Positions 7,585 to 15,970 of a stretch of DNA of 64,000 nucleotides are shown here, piece after piece. How positions within the stretch are numbered: position 1 is the first letter of the stretch; the number at the start of each line of letters is the position of its first letter. The stretch is from Frigididesulfovibrio sp031553235. Its GTDB lineage: Bacteria; Desulfobacterota; Desulfovibrionia; Desulfovibrionales; Desulfovibrionaceae. The stretch lies in the NCBI GenBank assembly GCA_031553235.1, contig JAVBLS010000005.1:21477-85476 (forward strand). The letters are read 5' to 3'. Both the position numbers and the translations under genes were made by a program. The notes beneath the pieces were generated by a model. That model did not search any database, was not told the DNA's origin, and saw nothing but the letters and a program-made list of their open reading frames with translations.

Positions 7585-8730
7585 ATGTCCCTGCCCTTCA
7601 TTGCCGTGGCCGTCAGCGGCGGCGCCGACAGCCTTTTTACTCTGATGCATCTGGTCGAAGGCAAACACCCGGTCTTTGCCCTGCACGGCCTGTTCACGCC
7701 GGAGACGCCTCAGTCCCGGCAGGTACGGGAAAACCTTGAGGCCGCCTGCCGCGCCTTGGGTCTGCCCCTGTATCTGGCCGACCTGCGGGAAGACTTCAGC
7801 CGCCTGGTGATCCGTCCTTTTGTGCAGGCCTACGCCGCCGGCCGCACCCCCAACCCCTGCGCCCTGTGCAACCGGGAGATTAAGTTCGGCTTGCTTCTGG
7901 ATGCGGCTGTTGCCCGAGGAGCGGCCTGCCTGGCCACCGGGCACTACGCCCGGCTGTACCCGCCCTGCTCTGCCCCGGAAGCCGGAGAACTCCCCGGGCA
8001 GGCCGAAGCTTTTTTACGCCTGGACGGCCCGGCTCTGCTGGAGGCCGAAGATCAGACCAAGGACCAGAGCTATTTTCTTTCTCTGGCCCCGCGCGAACGC
8101 CTGGCCCAGGCCTTTTTCCCCTTGAGCAGGGCGAAAAAGACCGAGGTGCGGGCCGCCCTGACCCACCTGGGCATCACACCGCCCCAGCCGACCGAGAGCC
8201 AGGAGGTCTGCTTCATCCCGGCGGACTATCAAAACGCCTTGCCGGAGCTGGCCGAAACTCTGGGCATCTCTCTGCCCGGCGCAGGCCCCATGCTGTTGGC
8301 CGACGGGCGCGAGGTGGGCCGGCACAAGGGGTTGTGGCGCCATACCGAAGGCTCCCGGCGCGGCCTGGGCGTGGCTTGGGCGCACCCGCTGTACGTCGTC
8401 GCCAAAGAGCCGGACAACAACATTCTGCGTCTCGGGCCCAAGGCCCGCATCGCCGGTTGCGAGGTGGGCGACCTGAACATTTTGCTTTCGTCGGAGCACT
8501 GGAACGGCCCGCTTCTGGCCAAAACCCGCTATCGCCAGATCCCGCGCCCGGCCGAGGCGATCTTTGCAGGCGACCGGCTGCGCTTGCGCTTTGCCGGGCC
8601 GGAGGAACCCACGGCGCCGGGGCAACTGGCCTGTCTGTATTTGCCGGTGCCCGGCGCCTTCCACCCGGATGGACGCCCCCTGCTCCGGGTCGTGGCCGCC
8701 GGCCTGGTTGAATCCATCATTCCGGCTTAG
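7585..8730 (+). CDS. mnmA: tRNA-specific 2-thiouridylase
   Basis: Puts sulfur on U34 of Lys, Glu and Gln tRNAs, using ATP and a persulfide relay. The 381-residue protein carries the PP-loop SGGADS (11-16), the RTPNPCALCNREIKF block with the catalytic cysteine (Cys92; Cys95 also present), TGHYARL, KDQSYFL, and the second cysteine in SQEVCFIP (Cys209). The usual first motif GMSGGVDS is changed to AVSGGADS. The frame is open further upstream (to 7510), but the family normally begins right before the PP-loop, so I chose ATG 7585; only a weak GAGA-type ribosome site is visible. It is transcribed away from the Crp-type regulator and appears to be alone. Confidence 0.92.
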   Translation: MSLPFIAVAVSGGADSLFTLMHLVEGKHPVFALHGLFTPETPQSRQVRENLEAACRALGLPLYLADLREDFSRLVIRPFVQAYAAGRTPNPCALCNREIKFGLLLDAAVARGAACLATGHYARLYPPCSAPEAGELPGQAEAFLRLDGPALLEAEDQTKDQSYFLSLAPRERLAQAFFPLSRAKKTEVRAALTHLGITPPQPTESQEVCFIPADYQNALPELAETLGISLPGAGPMLLADGREVGRHKGLWRHTEGSRRGLGVAWAHPLYVVAKEPDNNILRLGPKARIAGCEVGDLNILLSSEHWNGPLLAKTRYRQIPRPAEAIFAGDRLRLRFAGPEEPTAPGQLACLYLPVPGAFHPDGRPLLRVVAAGLVESIIPA

Positions 8731-8811
8731 GGGCAGTGTCGTCACGGGAGCGAATTTTGCCCTCCGGCCGCATACCCCAGCGCGTCGCGTCGTGGCCGAG
8801 CCAGGCAGGGT

Positions 8812-9861
8812 TTACTCCTCGATGTCGTCTTCGGGCGGAATGTCGGCCGTATGCGGCAGGAGGTTCGCGCCGTTCGCCGCACTATGCGGTCTTTCGCCGG
8901 GCATGGTCAGGCGCTGCCAGATAAACAGCTCCGGGTCTTTCCCGCCCGCCGCCGTAACGGGAAATTCCGCCCTGGCCATGGCCTTGTGGCCCCCGGCCGA
9001 TCCAATTTCACCGAACAACCTTGAAGCGTACCGGCCGAGGTCGCGCGAAACGCCGTCACCCCGAAAAACGACCACGGCGGTTTCGCCATGCAGGCCGGCC
9101 ACGGCGACCCAGCGAATTTCGTACACCCGCATGAAGAAATCGGCGATGAGCACCAAAACGTCGGGGTTGTCGACCTCGCCGAGAAAGACGTACTGGCCCG
9201 AACCCAGGGGGTACATGTCGCTGCAGGCCCTGGCGAACAGATCCAGCCAGCGGCGATGAAATTCGCTACGGGCAATACGCGAAAGCAGGTTGTGGTCGGC
9301 AAAGCGCGAGAGATACTGATAGGCCCGCAGATCCACGTCGCAAAAATGACGCTCAAAACTGGCCGTGTCGGTTTTGATCCCAAACTGCAGGGCAGTGGCC
9401 AGCAATTTTCCCGGCCGCAGGTTCAGGTTGTACAGATGTTCGGTGAGCAGGGTCGAGGTGGCCCCGTATTCCGGCTTCACCACGGTGTAGGGGGCGCAGA
9501 CCGAGGCGTCGGTCAGAGGGTGGTGATCGATGATCACCTGATATTCCCTGTCCTTAAACATGGGGTGGTGGTGCGGCTGGGAGTCGACCAGCGCCAGTTT
9601 GCGGCTCCGGCGCAGCAAACCGGGCGTGAGATCCGCCACCTGTATTCGAGTGTAGCGCAACATGGCCAGGTTGTCCGGCCGGGTGACCTCGTTGACCTTG
9701 GCAATCTGCACGTCACCCACCCGGCGGCTCATGATCCGCTTCAAGGCCATGGCCGAGGCCAGAGCGTCCGGGTCGGCGTTGATCAGAATCAGCCACTCGT
9801 CCTCGCGGTGGAACAGGTCCAGGAGCAACTGGATTTTCGACAGGGTGCGAAAATAGGCCAT
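8812..9861 (-). CDS. DHH-family phosphoesterase (NrnA/RecJ-like)
   Basis: 349 residues with the DHH signatures: NADPDALASA (28-37), DSQP (93-96), the name-giving DHH (112-114) and, near the C-terminus, a DHHA1-type GSAGGHKAMA motif. Such stand-alone DHH-DHHA1 proteins are nanoRNases, pAp phosphatases or cyclic-dinucleotide phosphodiesterases; the sequence alone does not choose between them. The last ~35 residues are acidic and low-complexity (ending PPEDDIEE). The gene starts 8 bases after the CbiR-like gene stops, so the two are probably cotranscribed. Because CdaA (33470-34243) makes c-di-AMP in this organism, a c-di-AMP or pApA role is possible but unproven. Confidence 0.85.
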   Translation of the reverse strand: MAYFRTLSKIQLLLDLFHREDEWLILINADPDALASAMALKRIMSRRVGDVQIAKVNEVTRPDNLAMLRYTRIQVADLTPGLLRRSRKLALVDSQPHHHPMFKDREYQVIIDHHPLTDASVCAPYTVVKPEYGATSTLLTEHLYNLNLRPGKLLATALQFGIKTDTASFERHFCDVDLRAYQYLSRFADHNLLSRIARSEFHRRWLDLFARACSDMYPLGSGQYVFLGEVDNPDVLVLIADFFMRVYEIRWVAVAGLHGETAVVVFRGDGVSRDLGRYASRLFGEIGSAGGHKAMARAEFPVTAAGGKDPELFIWQRLTMPGERPHSAANGANLLPHTADIPPEDDIEE

Positions 9862-9868
9862 GAAATCC

Positions 9869-10645
9869 TCAGCGAGCGGGGCAAAGGTTTTTCAAAACAT
9901 CCACGAGCACGTTGCGGGAAGCCTCAAACCCCGGCCAGTCGAAGACCTCGGGCAACAGCACGGCCGAGGCGGGCACAGCTCCCAGCAACCGGCGCAGCAG
10001 GGTCTTGCCGGCCGCATCCAGGGCGGTCAGCGGTGCGTGCCTGTCTTTGCCGGGTACCGTGGCCGAAAGGTGCACCAAAGTGACCCGCCCGAGCAAACCG
10101 GGGCATTCAAGCAATGCTTCCTGCCCATAGGCGAGAACATGCCCCAGATCCAGGCAGACTTGCAAGGAAAATTCCCCGATCACCCCTTCAAGGGCCTGCA
10201 GGTCACAGTCCCGCACGTTTTCAAGGGCAAGAATTTCCGGCTTCCGCCCCAGGTCCGCCAAAGCTTTGACAAACACCCGCAGCCGGGCTGCCGCCTCAAT
10301 CGGCGAGGGGTGCAGCACGGCCCGGCCGGGATGCAGAAAGTCAATCTTGTCTAAAAGGGTGACACAGATTGCCGCGCAACGCCGAGGATCTTGCCAGGGC
10401 AAATCCACGGGCAGATGGACATGCCAGGCCAGGGGGAGATCCGCTAAGTCCGTCGGCATATCTTTTGCTGTATATGCCATAGAGGCGTCGGTATCGAAAA
10501 AAAGCAGACCGACTTCGTCCACTTGACCGGAGAGAAAGCGACAGTTTTCTTCCAGGCTGCCGGCCACAACCCACGAGGGCGCGGCAAGACGCCGGCCGGG
10601 CAGCCGGGGGGTGGAACGCCGGCGAAGAAACCGAATCATCGGCAT
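9869..10645 (-). CDS. cbiR: Cobamide-remodelling phosphodiesterase, CbiR-like TIM barrel
   Basis: 258-residue protein of the AP-endonuclease-2/xylose-isomerase-like TIM-barrel superfamily. The N-terminus PRLPGRRLAAPSWVVAG, the central AWHVHLPVDLPW, and the barrel motifs LALENVRDCDL, VCLDLGHV and LVHLSA give a set of His/Glu/Asp metal-ligand positions. I recognise this as the CbiR type, which cleaves the nucleotide loop of corrinoids so that the lower ligand can be exchanged. That identification is from memory of the family; a more general TIM-barrel phosphodiesterase is the fallback. No corrinoid gene lies near. The partner is the DHH gene 8 bases downstream. The upstream region (10646-10700) is AT-rich; no good ribosome site is visible for the first or the third-codon Met. 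Confidence 0.6.
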   Translation of the reverse strand: MPMIRFLRRRSTPRLPGRRLAAPSWVVAGSLEENCRFLSGQVDEVGLLFFDTDASMAYTAKDMPTDLADLPLAWHVHLPVDLPWQDPRRCAAICVTLLDKIDFLHPGRAVLHPSPIEAAARLRVFVKALADLGRKPEILALENVRDCDLQALEGVIGEFSLQVCLDLGHVLAYGQEALLECPGLLGRVTLVHLSATVPGKDRHAPLTALDAAGKTLLRRLLGAVPASAVLLPEVFDWPGFEASRNVLVDVLKNLCPAR

Positions 10646-10837
10646 ACAACATTATATTTTATACATGATTGCCGATAAAAAACTTGAAAACACCTTGCAC
10701 CGGACGAAAAAAAACAAATGGAAACGCTGGACATGCGATCCCCCATGCATTATAACTTCCTTCAATCGGCGGCATCCGCCACCGAAGAGGCACAGGCACC
10801 GACCTTACTCACTGCGCCCGGGCCGAGAGAGCTTTTG

Positions 10838-10987
10838 ATGGCACGATTCCGCTCCTACCTGCAACACTGTCTGAACCCCCTGCACGTATACTGTAGGTTG
10901 TGTGACCGAGGCTTTTCCAGTCGCGCCGCCCGCAGGCTCAGTTCCGTCTACGAGCGCCTGTACCGCGTCTGCGGTCTTGGCGGTTAG
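10838..10987 (+). CDS. Small basic protein, unrecognised
   Basis: A 49-residue reading frame (MARFRSYLQHCLNPLHVYCR...) rich in Arg and with four cysteines, including a CRLC pair. The frame is open from ATG 10718, but the stretch before 10838 has no ribosome site, while GAGAG lies 8 bases before ATG 10838. Codon third positions are GC-rich, and a terminator-like hairpin with a T-rich tail follows at 11033-11051, both supporting a real gene. No function is recognised. It could be a small regulator or metal-binding peptide. It lies divergent to the CbiR-like gene in an otherwise empty 500-base gap. Confidence 0.45.
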   Translation: MARFRSYLQHCLNPLHVYCRLCDRGFSSRAARRLSSVYERLYRVCGLGG

Positions 10988-11032
10988 CCGGCAGCCGCAT
11001 ACTCCCGCAGCGTTCCGGTTTTGTCCTGGATT

Positions 11033-11051
11033 CCCGTCCACTTTGGGCGGG
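11033..11051 (+). terminator. Terminator-like hairpin after the small gene
   Basis: CCCGTCC and GGGCGGG pair over 7 bp (one G-T) around ACTTT and are followed by TCTTTT. This suits termination of a rightward transcript from the small gene ending at 10987. Confidence 0.5.
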
Positions 11052-11153
11052 TCTTTTGCGACGCTCTCGTTTGAGATGGAGGAAAGCCGCCGGCAGGCCT
11101 ATCGCGGCATTTCTTGCCCGCGCACCCATGTCGGGCGGTTCACACCCCACCGA

Positions 11154-12356
11154 TCAATCGCTTTCGTATCCGGCCTGTGCCGGATCGATGCCAAGCATCA
11201 GGCGCTCCACAACGTCCAGGACTTTTTCCCGGTCATAAGCCAGGGCCGCTTCTCCGGCCTTACGTCCCATTTCACGGCGTTGTTTCGGCGTTCCCAGGCG
11301 CACGAGAATCTCCCGGCCCATCGCACGCAGGCTCTGTCGAACGCCTGCATTCGGTGTTTCGGCGTTCTCCGGCAGAGGAAAAAGCAAACCGGTCTCTCCC
11401 GGGAGCACCAGGTCGGGAATATTGCTGACCGCGAAGGCCGCTGTGGGCAGCTTGGCCATCATGGCCTCCAGGACCACAAAGCCGAATCCCTCCCAGAGCG
11501 AGGTCAGAACGAACAGATCCAGGCTGCGCCAGAACGGGGCCAGATCGTTCAAAAAACCGGTGAAAAACAGACGCTCTTCCAAGCCCAGCCGACGGCCCTG
11601 CTCTTCCAGTTCGGACCGGCGTTCGCCCTCCCCGGCCAGAACCAGGCGCACGTCCACGCCCAAATCCACGAGTTCCCGCCCCAGTAGCAGAAAAAGGTGC
11701 TGCCCCTTCTGTCTGTTGAGCCTGCCGGCATTGCCCAGAATCAACGACGCGCCCGTTGCCCGGGCTCGGGCGACCCAGTCTTCCAGCGCCCGACCGGCCG
11801 GTTCTGTGGCCGGCGCGGCCATGGCGGAGGCAAAGGCTGAGATATCCAGCCCGTTATGCAACAGGGTTCGACGTTCCGCCGATATCAACTGTGCCGGAAT
11901 CATTTCTCCCGTTGCGCGTGAATTGACGATGACCCCGTCCAAAAGACGGAACAGCCGGCGGTTCAGAGCGGAATCTCTGACCGGCAGGGCGCTGCCCCGG
12001 CGATAAAACACTCGGGATACCCCGGCCGCGCGGGCGGCCGGGGCCGCGACTTTAAGATCAGTCGGCAGGTTCAAAACCAGAGCCTCAATGCCCCGCTCTC
12101 GAAAAAAGCGCCGCAGGCGTCGGCACACCAACGGGTTGAGAAAGGAGAGCCGGCCGACGTCAAAGGGCGCCACGGCCAGAGAGCCCTCACCCACCCGGCC
12201 TGCCGAGGGCAGAGCGCGCTTGTACAGGTCGCCGCCGGGCCGGCAGACCAGAGTGACCTCATGGCCACGCCCGGCCAGACCCGAAGCGGTCTCCAGGTGC
12301 CACCTTTCTCCGCCGCCCCAGGCCGTCGTGGTGTTGCAAAAGCACAAACGGGCCAT
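11154..12356 (-). CDS. Glycosyltransferase family 4 (GT-B fold)
   Basis: 400-residue GT4-type transferase moving a sugar from a nucleotide sugar, probably to a lipopolysaccharide core or other envelope glycan. The N-terminal domain opens with CFCNTTTAWGGGERWHLETA (acceptor side, Gly-rich loop). The C-terminal donor domain has LGNAGRLNRQKGQHLFL and the E-x7-E motif EGFGFVVLEAM, which binds the donor. Donor and acceptor cannot be told. It begins 4 bases after the class IV aminotransferase stops, so the two are cotranscribed, though no functional link is evident. Confidence 0.9.
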   Translation of the reverse strand: MARLCFCNTTTAWGGGERWHLETASGLAGRGHEVTLVCRPGGDLYKRALPSAGRVGEGSLAVAPFDVGRLSFLNPLVCRRLRRFFRERGIEALVLNLPTDLKVAAPAARAAGVSRVFYRRGSALPVRDSALNRRLFRLLDGVIVNSRATGEMIPAQLISAERRTLLHNGLDISAFASAMAAPATEPAGRALEDWVARARATGASLILGNAGRLNRQKGQHLFLLLGRELVDLGVDVRLVLAGEGERRSELEEQGRRLGLEERLFFTGFLNDLAPFWRSLDLFVLTSLWEGFGFVVLEAMMAKLPTAAFAVSNIPDLVLPGETGLLFPLPENAETPNAGVRQSLRAMGREILVRLGTPKQRREMGRKAGEAALAYDREKVLDVVERLMLGIDPAQAGYESD

Positions 12357-12360
12357 GGGC

Positions 12361-13314
12361 TCACACCTTCGGTATGGGGGTGCCGTGGGTCACGGCGTCT
12401 TCAACGATCAGCCGGCGCAGCTTGCGGCAGACCGGGCCTTCCACGCCCGCGCCCACGGGCCGGCCCTCATAGGCGGTGATGCCTACGCAATCCGGGCCGG
12501 TGCCCAAAAGCAGAATCTCCGCAGCCGCAAACACATCGGCCTCGATCAGGGCCCGCTTTTGCCGGGGCAGATCCGGGCCGGCCAGCTCCAGAGCCCGGCT
12601 TACGGTGGTGGCGGGCAGAATGGCATCGGACTCCGGCACCAGCACCGTGCCCGCCTTGTCCACCAGAAGGACGGAGGCCACGGCGCTTTCGGCCAGAAAG
12701 CCGCGTTCGTCGTAGCTCAGGGGCACGTCCGCGCCCTTTTCGTGGGCCTCTTTGATCATCAACACGTTGGACAGGTAACTTGCGGTCTTGATCTTGGCCA
12801 TGCCGCCGCCCTTGGCCGCAATGCTCGTGCGCGCGCCTTTGATCCCGGCCCGGTACCACTCGTCCGGCGGCGTCGGGCTGCGATAGGCGACAACATACAA
12901 ACCGGCCTCGGGGCATTCGGCCGGGTCGATGCCGAAGCCGCCCGGCCCCCGGCTGAGCAGCACCCGCACCAGGCCTTCGGGTTCGCCGCCCGCTCCGGCC
13001 ACAGACAGGATCACCGGGATGATCTCCTCCCAGGGCAGGGGCGGCGCAATGCCGATGCCGGCCGCCGAACGGCGCAGGCGCTCCAAATGCTTTTCCGGCC
13101 GGTACATGACGTCCCGGCTGTAACGCAGGGTTTCAAAAGCCCCGTCGCCCCGGTGGACCAAATGGTCGTCCAAAGGAATGAGCAGCAGCCGGGGGTCGCG
13201 GCAGATGCCGCCCAGGCGGTGCTCATAGAAGGCCAGGAAATTTTCCCCGCCGGGGCGGGGCTGCGACAGAATGCGCTGGAGCACCTCTTCGGAAGAAAGC
13301 ACGGACAGAGACAT
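12361..13314 (-). CDS. Class IV PLP aminotransferase (branched-chain aminotransferase or aminodeoxychorismate lyase type)
   Basis: 317-residue PLP enzyme of fold type IV. Visible are HLVHRGDGAFETLRY, a cofactor-binding R near LERLRRSA, the catalytic lysine in MAKIKTASYLSN, and the C-terminal LLLGTGPDCVGI region that contacts the phosphate. The family includes branched-chain aminotransferases, D-amino acid transaminases and 4-amino-4-deoxychorismate lyase (PabC). The KTASYLSN context and length suit a branched-chain or D-amino-acid type, but PabC cannot be excluded; folP is at 34257 and gives no help. The frame can start at TTG 13326, but ATG 13314 has GGGAG 6 bases before it and is preferred. 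Confidence 0.8.
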   Translation of the reverse strand: MSLSVLSSEEVLQRILSQPRPGGENFLAFYEHRLGGICRDPRLLLIPLDDHLVHRGDGAFETLRYSRDVMYRPEKHLERLRRSAAGIGIAPPLPWEEIIPVILSVAGAGGEPEGLVRVLLSRGPGGFGIDPAECPEAGLYVVAYRSPTPPDEWYRAGIKGARTSIAAKGGGMAKIKTASYLSNVLMIKEAHEKGADVPLSYDERGFLAESAVASVLLVDKAGTVLVPESDAILPATTVSRALELAGPDLPRQKRALIEADVFAAAEILLLGTGPDCVGITAYEGRPVGAGVEGPVCRKLRRLIVEDAVTHGTPIPKV

Positions 13315-13364
13315 GGCGGCTCCCAAAAAAGAGCGCCGGGGTGAAGGCCCTGGCGCAGTTGTGG

Positions 13365-14405
<1,041 letters not shown>

Positions 14406-14419
14406 GAACTTGATCCTCC

Positions 14420-14591
14420 TAGAGCAATTTCACTTTGAAATTGGCTATGAAACCATATTGCCGACGGACTTCCGAACGAGCCCGCAGGCGGGCGCCCGCT
14501 TGCGCGTTCGCCGGAGCAACTGAACATTTCCAATGTTCAGTTGCTCCAGACAACTGATTTTTCGGCCAAAAACGGCCATCGGAAAGCTCTA
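14420..14591. repeat. Hairpin-rich element C (TAGAGC...GCTCTA)
   Basis: Starts TAGAGCAATTTCACTTTGAA, ends AAAGCTCTA. It contains a first arm CAATTTCA-CTT-TGAAATTG and a strong second arm at 14513-14547 (GGAGCAACTGAACATT, 3-base loop, complement). Termini and first arm are built like those of the 117-bp repeats, but the interior differs. It fills the divergent gap between asd and murA, and its left TAG lies against the asd ribosome site. Confidence 0.6.
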
Positions 14592-14704
14592 GCGCAAAAA
14601 AACCCGACCGGCAATGTGTTTCATCTGCCGATCCCGCCTTCAGCCTACTCTGGACAGCGCCTGCATATGCCGGTAGAGCAAAGCGAAGATCCCAAGGAGC
14701 AGAC

Positions 14705-15964
14705 ATGGAAAAACTGGTCATCGAAGGCGGGGTGCCCCTATCCGGGCGCATCCAGGTGGGCGGCTCAAAAAACGCGGCCCTGCCGATCCTCTTCGCCTCC
14801 ATCCTTCTGGACGAGACCGTCACCTATCATAACGTGCCGCGCCTGCGCGACATCAGCACCACCAACGCCATGCTGGCCACCCTGGGCCGGCCCGCCGGCT
14901 TCACCGGGGCCGAAGGGCACAGCGTCTGCGTGGAGCCGGGCCCGCTCTCGGACGAGGCGCCCTATGAACTGGTCAGAACCATGCGCGCCTCGGTGCTGGT
15001 GCTCGGTCCCCTGCTGGCCCGCCTGGGCAAGGCCAGGGTGGCCCTGCCCGGCGGCTGCGCCATCGGCGCCCGGCCGGTGGAACAGCATACCAAGGCCCTG
15101 GAAAAGATGGGCGCTGCCTTTGAGCTCGATTCCGGCTACATTGTCGGCAAATGCAAAAAGCTGCGCGGCGCGGACATCAGCTTTGATTTTCCCACCGTGG
15201 GCGGCACCGAAAACCTGCTCATGGCCGCCGTGCTGGCCGAAGGCGAGACCACCTTGCGCAACGCCGCGCGCGAGCCCGAAGTGGTTGATCTGGCCAACTT
15301 CCTGATCGCCTGTGGGGCCAAGATCAAAGGGCACGGCGGCGACGTGATTCACATCCAGGGAGTCGCCGCCCTGCACGGCGGCGAGTACGCGGTCATGCCC
15401 GACCGCATTGAAGCCGGCACCTTTCTGGTGGCCGCGGCCATCACCGGCGGCGACTGCGACATCGTGGGCTGCCCCGTGGAAGAGCTCACGGCGGTCATGG
15501 CCAAGCTGGGCGAAATGGGCGCTTCCCTCGAGCCGCACAAGGACGGCGTGCGGGTGCGCCGGGCCGGGCCGCTGCGCGGCGTGGACGTGACCACCAGCCC
15601 GTACCCCGGTTTCCCCACCGACATGCAGGCCCAGATCATGGCTCTGATGACCGTGGCCGAAGGCGCTGGCACGGTGGAGGAGACCATTTTCGAAAACCGC
15701 TTCATGCACGTTTCGGAACTGACCCGCATGGGCGCGGATATACGCCTGGCCGGCTCCCGCGCGGTGGTGCGCGGGGTCAAGCGGTTGACCGGCGCGCCGG
15801 TCATGGCCTCGGATCTGCGGGCCAGCGCCTCGCTGGTGGCGGCCGGGCTGGCGGCCAAGGGCGAAACCCACGTGCAGCGCATCTATCATCTGGATCGCGG
15901 TTACGAACGCATTGAACGGAAACTGGAACAGGTGGGAGCGCGCATCCGCCGCATGAACGAATAG
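14705..15964 (+). CDS. murA: UDP-N-acetylglucosamine 1-carboxyvinyltransferase
   Basis: First committed step of peptidoglycan synthesis: transfers enolpyruvate from PEP to UDP-GlcNAc in the cytoplasm. 419 residues, the normal length. Key features: SKNA (21-24) with the PEP-binding Lys22, and the active-site loop PGGCAIGARPVEQH with Cys118, the residue attacked by fosfomycin. The C-terminal half contains the second inverse alpha-beta barrel (FPTDMQAQIMAL, TIFENRFMHV, DLRASASLV). AAGGAG precedes the ATG. comEC starts 6 bases after the stop, suggesting cotranscription. Confidence 0.97.
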   Translation: MEKLVIEGGVPLSGRIQVGGSKNAALPILFASILLDETVTYHNVPRLRDISTTNAMLATLGRPAGFTGAEGHSVCVEPGPLSDEAPYELVRTMRASVLVLGPLLARLGKARVALPGGCAIGARPVEQHTKALEKMGAAFELDSGYIVGKCKKLRGADISFDFPTVGGTENLLMAAVLAEGETTLRNAAREPEVVDLANFLIACGAKIKGHGGDVIHIQGVAALHGGEYAVMPDRIEAGTFLVAAAITGGDCDIVGCPVEELTAVMAKLGEMGASLEPHKDGVRVRRAGPLRGVDVTTSPYPGFPTDMQAQIMALMTVAEGAGTVEETIFENRFMHVSELTRMGADIRLAGSRAVVRGVKRLTGAPVMASDLRASASLVAAGLAAKGETHVQRIYHLDRGYERIERKLEQVGARIRRMNE

Positions 15965-15970
15965 GCCCCG

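Noticed and set aside
14420..14704. Lysine riboswitch before asd or dapB
   Set aside because: The structured elements near asd and dapB prompted this, but the conserved lysine-riboswitch core is not seen and copy A of the same repeat lies downstream of an unrelated gene.
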